A stretch of DNA of 64,000 nt. It comes from Cryptomeria japonica. Lineage: Eukaryota; Streptophyta; Pinopsida; Cupressales; Cupressaceae. The stretch covers positions 158,085,954 to 158,149,953 of the forward strand of contig NC_081405.1 of the NCBI RefSeq assembly GCF_030272615.1, read 5' to 3'. Below the pieces are notes generated by a model. It did no database searches. It saw only the letters and a list, made by a program, of their open reading frames with translations, and was not told the DNA's origin. Both the position numbers and the translations under genes were made by a program. Positions within the stretch are counted from its first letter, which is position 1; every line of letters begins with the position of its first letter. This document shows, piece by piece, positions 57,717-64,000 of the stretch.

Positions 57717-57976
57717 GTGATATGACCAGTGACGATGTTGAAGTGACCATATATGGCTGGTTCGACTTGGACAAATGGGATGACGAGTGTGGAAAGGTGT
57801 CGAAAGGGTCTCGTGGTCTGACGTACACTTGGACAACTAGTGACCATCAAGAGACCTTTGTGTGGCCACATCACTATCCATGGGTGCTCATGTGGCATGA
57901 GGTTGTTGTCATGTCATTTTGTATTGGTGGAACGTGGATGTCTGAAGGGTTGAATAGTTATACTTTTAATGTTTAA
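57717..57976 (+). pseudogene. Coding-like terminal exon of unknown function
   Basis: Follows an acceptor-like GATGCAG at 57710-57716. Open to TAA 57976, with acidic and aromatic composition (DDVEVTIYGWFDLDKWDDEC, WPHHYPWVLMW). No family recognised. It may be the last exon of the gene at 56659. 57239-57716 would then be an intron; it is AT-rich with no other content. Confidence 0.3.
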
Positions 57977-59568
57977 TGCAAACACAATATTTTTATTGTG
58001 GTCCCATTATTGGGCATGTACTGTTTTATGACCGAACATGAAACCTTTATTTTGAATTAATATGCATTGTTTTAATATTTTGCTATGAACTTAAAGTTTT
58101 ATATTTGGAATGGGAACGAAATAGTTTTTGACTAATACGTGTGTATATGTTATGGTGTTATTGATTGGTTCTGGCTTGTACATGTGTTGGTACCTATGTC
58201 AACACGTATTGGATGGTTAGAACTATATAATTGTCATCTATCAGTCAAAGTTAAATCATTAATAAATAATTGTTATTTTTATTTTATGACTAGAGGTTTG
58301 GGTTTATTTTTAGTTCGCTAGTAGGGGTGATTGTGTTTCCTAAAGGAGTGGTAGGTATTTATCAAGTGCCATATAGCATTTAATTGGATATAAGTACATA
58401 ATGACTCTTCATCTCAATTTGCATATCACAATAAGAGAAGTTTTTTTATTGTAGAATAGAGGAGTTAGAGGAAGAAATAAGCAAAGATGTGTTTGAGCTC
58501 TATTCACATGTTGAAAATAGCCTCTTTCTTTGAGTACAATACATTCTACTACTATTTTTTTAGTTGTAATGAAATTATATTTATATCACAGAATTGACAT
58601 GTGCCCAAATTATCATAGTAAAATGGTAGAAATTAGATCTTTATAATGAAAGTATTGTGAAATTTTATGACCAAAAAATTATAATTTAAAAAAAAATGTG
58701 AACAAACTCCAAGAAAGACTACTAAATGAAGTAAAGTGACATCATTTCAAAGGCTACTGGCAATCAACATTGAATATCTATTTTTTTATAACAATCTATA
58801 AGATCATCCTCAAAATAACAACAAAGCATGAATTGCATATTTGGGTTTGGTGGTTCATAAATTCTTTTATGTGTGAAGTTGGGCAATGCTATGCAAAATA
58901 TAATATTAAAAATATAAAAAAATATTCTGATTCACTTTTTATATCCAAAATTAAATATATAAAGCGACCAATAAGTGATAATTCGAATAAAATACAAAGA
59001 TAAATCAAACCAATTTATATTAGTCACTTTTAGAATTAATTTAAGATTTAAGTTTTACATTTATTATTTTTCATTTCTAAAAAGTGTTTATTTCCCTTAT
59101 TCGCCATGGATACATACAGGTCTACCTAGGGCATGTTCTTGAGACTCTAGGTTTGCTCCTCGTATGTCTTAGATGCACGTAGAGGGGACCCACAAATGAG
59201 ATGGAATGAAAAAAACTTCCAAGACCATGGATGTACAATAAGAATTCTCAGGTCAGTCCAAGTATGAGCTGGGTGCCCTAAGAACCATTTTAAGCTGTCC
59301 TAGATGACCACATTTATGATGACAAGATTCCTTTATTCAAAAAAATGGATGAGTGTTGGAATGATTTAGTCCATGAAATTGACAATTATATTTAACTATC
59401 AAGACAAATCTCAGAAGGTTGGATTCAACCAAGGCTTTTGATATAGTGATACAAGCATCGAAAACTAGAAGTGAAACCAGGAGTTATGCTAGTGGATATT
59501 TCCATTTTGGTTATATTAGAATGCCAAATCATACAGGTTGATTTCTAGAAGCACGGTATGTGTAACGT
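57977..59568. other. Anonymous AT-rich sequence
   Basis: No coding region, tandem repeat or TE terminus recognised. Short ORFs have random composition. Confidence 0.5.
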
Positions 59569-59610
59569 CCCCTTAAGAGACAATTTACTTCAAATTGACT
59601 GCAAGAGATT
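59569..59610 (+). other. Possible LTR 5' terminus (TGTAACGTCCCCTTAAG)
   Basis: TGTAACGTCCCC resembles the TGTAATGCCCCG start of the gypsy LTRs at 348 and 9447, a form common in Tekay-type LTRs. I find no matching second LTR, PBS or PPT in the window, so this may be a solo LTR, an element running off the right edge, or chance. Confidence 0.25.
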
Positions 59611-62600
59611 TCTTTCTTTCTTATTAAAACATGAATTAATTATGGATATTGATAACCAATATTCTATATAGTGATAATTAATGGTTCGTTATAAACCCTA
59701 TATCGGTTCTGAAAATACAATTTCTATAAATATATGATATTACATTATGTATCTTTTATGGACTGGATGAAATGTCCTTGTGGTCTCTGATTTATCTTTG
59801 GATATCATACACTGGCAAACTGATCTAATCTATTATGATGAAGAGATTTATGCTCTTCTTAATATATCGTTATATTATATGCTTATGAAACTCCTCCTTA
59901 TTTGATAATAGCAATATTGCTATGTTTGATTTGGTCTCTAGAAGTATGCGAGGTAGTGGTGTTGTTTTTTATTTCTTCCTTGAATATATGTGACATGTCT
60001 TGGTGTCAAAGGCAGATGCTCGATTTGAGCATATATCCAAATAAGATATAAGTAATAAACAAAAACAATATTCGATGATTATTGAAATATTATGAAAAAA
60101 AAAGGCATATTTCATTAATCGTTCATTTTAAGGTAAATACTCAACTTTTAAATCATTGATAGGGTTCAATAAAGCACCAAAGCTTTTTAAGGGGATAAGT
60201 CTTAAAGTAAGATTATTTGTAATTATGAAACATTCAAATGAAGATTGAAGTGTTGTCGCTTGACCAAGTTCATGCTTCTGTTATTAAATTCTTTGCAAAA
60301 GCATCTACAAATCCTACTTTTCCTCAAAACAACTTATGTTGGAAGATAGGTACAAGAGTTTCATGTCCAAATTCATCACAATTTCATAAACATTTTCTTG
60401 ATAAATTCAAACCTTATTATTTTCCTACTGAGAGTGAGGTTTTCCCAAAATCCAACCTATAGAATTAGCTTTTCCACATACCAAGGTAGAATTGTATTCC
60501 TTGTCATTCACCAAAATCTTCTTTAAACCAATATCTTATATTATTTTTTGTATTATCTAAACCACACGGAATGAAATCCAAATGCTAGGACTACTAATAG
60601 CTATAATGATCAATAATTTCCTTTCCAAGTTAGGGGATAGTAAGTTAGGGCATCTTAATTTGAATGAAAATTTGGAAGAGAAAGAGAAAAACCCAAATTT
60701 ACCAATGGTTTAGCACATGCTATAGGTTTCCCTCCCTTAGTTCATAATACATAATTGACCTAATTTTATCTTTTGTTAAACATTACCAAACTAAAATAAA
60801 GGAAAATTCAGTTGATTGATGATATGATAATAGCCAAACTACATTGTGCTCTTAATAGATTCACATTTGGGCTATCGGTAATGAAGAATATGATAATATA
60901 GATTTGATTTTTGTTGACTACTTCCAAGAGAAGAAATACTTATTCTTCAATAACATAGAAATTACTAGATCAAAGTAATAAAAATGGGCAATTCGTAGTT
61001 ACCAGAGAAATTGTGGAGTGTAATTTAATGAAAACATGTTTGATATGATCGTCTTGTCGAGTAGGGTCATGGGAAGGGAGGATACAAGAGAACTTAATTA
61101 ATCAATGTGTCAGGACATAACAATCATTTTTTATGGAAAAAAATATATTAATCAGGGAGAAATAATCAATGATAAACATGCATCAACAATCAATGATCTT
61201 CCTTATAAATCAATTCTTTTATGCAATTTTATTTTTTTCTATGTAATTGTGAGCATGATACCATAGATAGGGTTGTAGGCACAAGAAAATATATGATCGT
61301 TAGCCTTAATTTCAATTAGAAATTGAAAATCAACAATTTAAGCATTATAGGAGACCAAATGATGCATTCACCATGCTAATCATCAAAAAATAAGAGGCAA
61401 ACATGAATTTAGAATCTCCCAAAAAGTAATCAAATCGTTAACTCAATTTAGAAGTTATTTCATATAGTATTTACTTACATTTAAATTAAGGATTCGATGG
61501 ACCTCTATATAAAGTTCCTTAATATGTGAGTGATCATTATGCTAGTAATGTAGACATCATGTAGTGAAAGAGAAGGACTTGATGATGACTGTGGGAATGA
61601 TGGGCATGGTGTTACCATTGATTTGGGAGCAACCAATATTATTTTCGTTGTCTTGCATGCTTCCCAAGTAGTCTTACTCAACACCCATCACTCTCCAGAT
61701 TCTTTGGACACATTAATATATTTTCAATGACAAATTTTTTTCAAATGCCCACTAAATCAACACATGATTTTCTTATTTTCTTTTCATTCCTTACATGGTA
61801 AATACCATGTTAATGACCTCTTATATGTTCCTCCAACTTTAGAAAGATCAAGTTGACCACATTTGTGAAAGATGTGCTTTTAACCTCACTCAACCCGTTT
61901 AAAGCGCATCTTACTTAACCTACCTGTATGTCAAAGAATGAATCCATAATGAACAATCGTGAAGCCCAAAGTATCTATCTCACAATTATCGGTCGATGAT
62001 GTGATATAGATGATTTTGACCTTTTTATCTATCCCTCGTTTGCAAGCAATAATATTTCTCAGTCGCTTCTAATCCAATTCAAGCAGTCACCGCTTTCCCA
62101 CCGCAACAATGAATATCGACCATTAAAACTCTACCAGATGTTTGCAAGGGACTGAAAAAATATAGAAAAGCAAATGGACGAGATCTTTTTTAGTGAAAAA
62201 TGGCGTCACCTCTTACCAATATTCGCCATAGATAAGCTTTCAACTTCGCCATAGATAAGCTTTCAACCTGCAACTTCCAGCCTTTCTTGATATCAACGTT
62301 GTAACTTGTACTGTGTCCTGATGTGTACCTTGCTTACCCCACTCAACAAAATAATGAACAATGGCGTCACTTCTGCCAATATTCGCCTCGGATTCTCTTT
62401 TATCCTGCCAATTCGGTCATAGCTATGAGGTGTAGATTCCATAAGTAATCATAATTGTGATGTTCAGAAAACCGGATCAATCCGTGTAAGGTGTAGATTT
62501 AACCCATGGATCTTGGAGTGCATGCACACCATCGTCTCGTGCAGGAATCGTTTGAGTCTGTGTAGGGGATTTGTAATGGAGATATTTTCGAAGCAGTACC

Positions 62601-64000
62601 AAATCTTCAATCCGTGATTTGTGTGTGGAGTCTGGCTGGTACCACCAAATGGACAAAAGTCTTAGATAGTATTGATGGAATAAGGTCTAGTGTTTCCGAT
62701 GTGCACATACGAGACTCAGCCGCGTGTGGGTAGGTGAAGCATTTTGGACAACACGTTGAGAAAACATTTTTCTTGTGAGGTTCTTGTTTGATATGTTCCA
62801 TGTATCTGGACATATGAATCAACAATAGAATAAAATTGGTGAATAAACATAATTAATTGTAGAATTGGGTAGTTAATTAGTCAGGTCAATATTTGTTGAG
62901 TCAATAACATAAGCAAGGTAAGAAACAAGATTGTTTGGGTTGAAAGTTAAAAGGTGTCACAATTTATATAGTAGTCATAAATATTCATATAAACTTTTGT
63001 TTCATCTACAATCTAAGAAATTGTTCTTAGCTTTCCTTTTAATGCTTCCATAACTAAATGCTTGGCGATTGGCAAGGCCTAGTCTCAACCAACAATATAA
63101 ATAACTGAAACTAATTTGTTTCTTCTTATGACTTTGGATCATGTGGATATGGTTTTGGAACTATTGACCTTTGTTCCGACTCAGCTTAGTTTTGCTCCAT
63201 ATATCATTGCTTCCCCTATATATGTTTAAACTAGAATTATGCTTGACTTTGGAACTACATACCAGTCTATTACAACAACAGAGTAGCTAGCTAGCTTGAG
63301 CTTTAGGAGATGTTGGCACCCCTATTTGTCATACCCCTATGAATTTGTTTTGCTCCACAAGTTGTTACTTTTGTTCTTCCCTCATGCACTTGGCAACAAC
63401 TTTTGTTATTTTAAAATGCCTTTAGTTGTTGACATTTTTCTTTCAATTCATAACCCTTTGTTTATACTTAGAAAGGAGGTTCTAAAACTTGTGTTGATAG
63501 TCGACAAGGTTTTTAGAATCTCATTGCTCAATTTTTTTTTTTCAACTCCCTTTGTTTGGTAGAATTGGGCTAAGCAAGTGTCAACATTTGGCCAAGCTTT
63601 AGAAACCTTTGTTGCTTCCAACACTTAGGTTTTAATAACCTTCTTGAAGCCTAAGGTTCTCTTTATAACTTTCAAAGGTGGAAAAAGTGGGGATCTTAGT
63701 TGAAAGGTTTTAAGTGGTTTTAGAACCACTATGATTGCTAAAGTGGATTCAACTTTCAATGGGATTTATAGAAAAATCAAAAGAAGATGAAAAATTTGGT
63801 ATAATAAGGCATCAATGAGTTGGCTCAAATCTAGAACTTTTGTTAGGAGCTAACAAGGTTTTTACAACCTTATCAAAGCCAAACAAAAAATTAATAACTC
63901 AAGAAGATGATGATGGTCATGGTGTTTGTTGAAAATTTGTAGTGGTTTGGTTGGGATTTAGGTGCCATCAACCTTGTAAATCCTTTAATTTATTATTTTC
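59611..64000. other. Anonymous AT-rich sequence
   Basis: No supportable gene. Noted small repeats: a 25-bp tandem duplication around TTCGCCATAGATAAGC (62220-62268) and a ~28-bp direct repeat AATGGCGTCAC...CAATATTCGCC (62205 and 62359). The ORF at 63296-63562 has no coding character I can defend. Confidence 0.5.

Overview
The window is nuclear plant DNA made almost entirely of nested transposable elements. Large LTR retrotransposons with plant-type tRNA-iMet primer sites, 5-bp target duplications, TE-in-TE nesting and AT-rich intergenic sequence all point to a seed plant with a large, repeat-bloated genome. A gymnosperm-like genome is my inference; no host gene pins the species. I see no rRNA, tRNA, CRISPR array or bacterial-type operon.

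Layout. (1) 1-15391: a Ty1/copia pol gene (+) is split by a complete Ty3/gypsy element of Tekay/Del type (348-13685, minus) with 4.2-kb LTRs, a perfect 5-bp target duplication, and gag-pol open except for four nonsense codons. Each LTR carries a 131-codon ORF whose N-terminus copies the histone H3 tail register. (2) 15392-17534: a decayed pogo-like transposase and a MITE with TA target duplications. (3) 18001-21752: a broken three-exon gene of unknown function, GAA-rich repeats and a ~360-bp tandem array. (4) 23125-37432: an old transposase-like gene (minus) interrupted by two retroelements, NA-1 (24521-29114, +) and a Gag-protease-only gypsy-like element (29501-37367, minus). (5) 37416-39744: a direct/inverted 20-mer array, a CT microsatellite, an inverted partial copy of the MITE, and a small coding-like exon. 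(6) 40207-54265: NA-3 (minus), itself interrupted by its distant relative NA-2 (41691-48278, minus). (7) 54266-64000: mostly anonymous AT-rich DNA with minor repeats, one coding-like pseudogene (56659-57976) and one possible LTR terminus near 59569.

NA-1, NA-2 and NA-3 form one group of non-autonomous LTR elements. Each has a Gag-like protein (coiled coil plus four CCHC knuckles) and a second protein of about 1070 residues (ORF2) that I do not recognise. None encodes reverse transcriptase or integrase, so they presumably moved with enzymes supplied in trans. ORF2 is recognisably conserved between divergent members, which makes it one of the two best candidates here for an undescribed system. 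The other is the H3-tail-like ORF inside the gypsy LTRs.

Almost all nonsense mutations across these elements are explained by C-to-T (or G-to-A) changes at CAG, CAA, CGA or TGG codons, with very few frameshifts. That fits decay by deamination of methylated cytosine.
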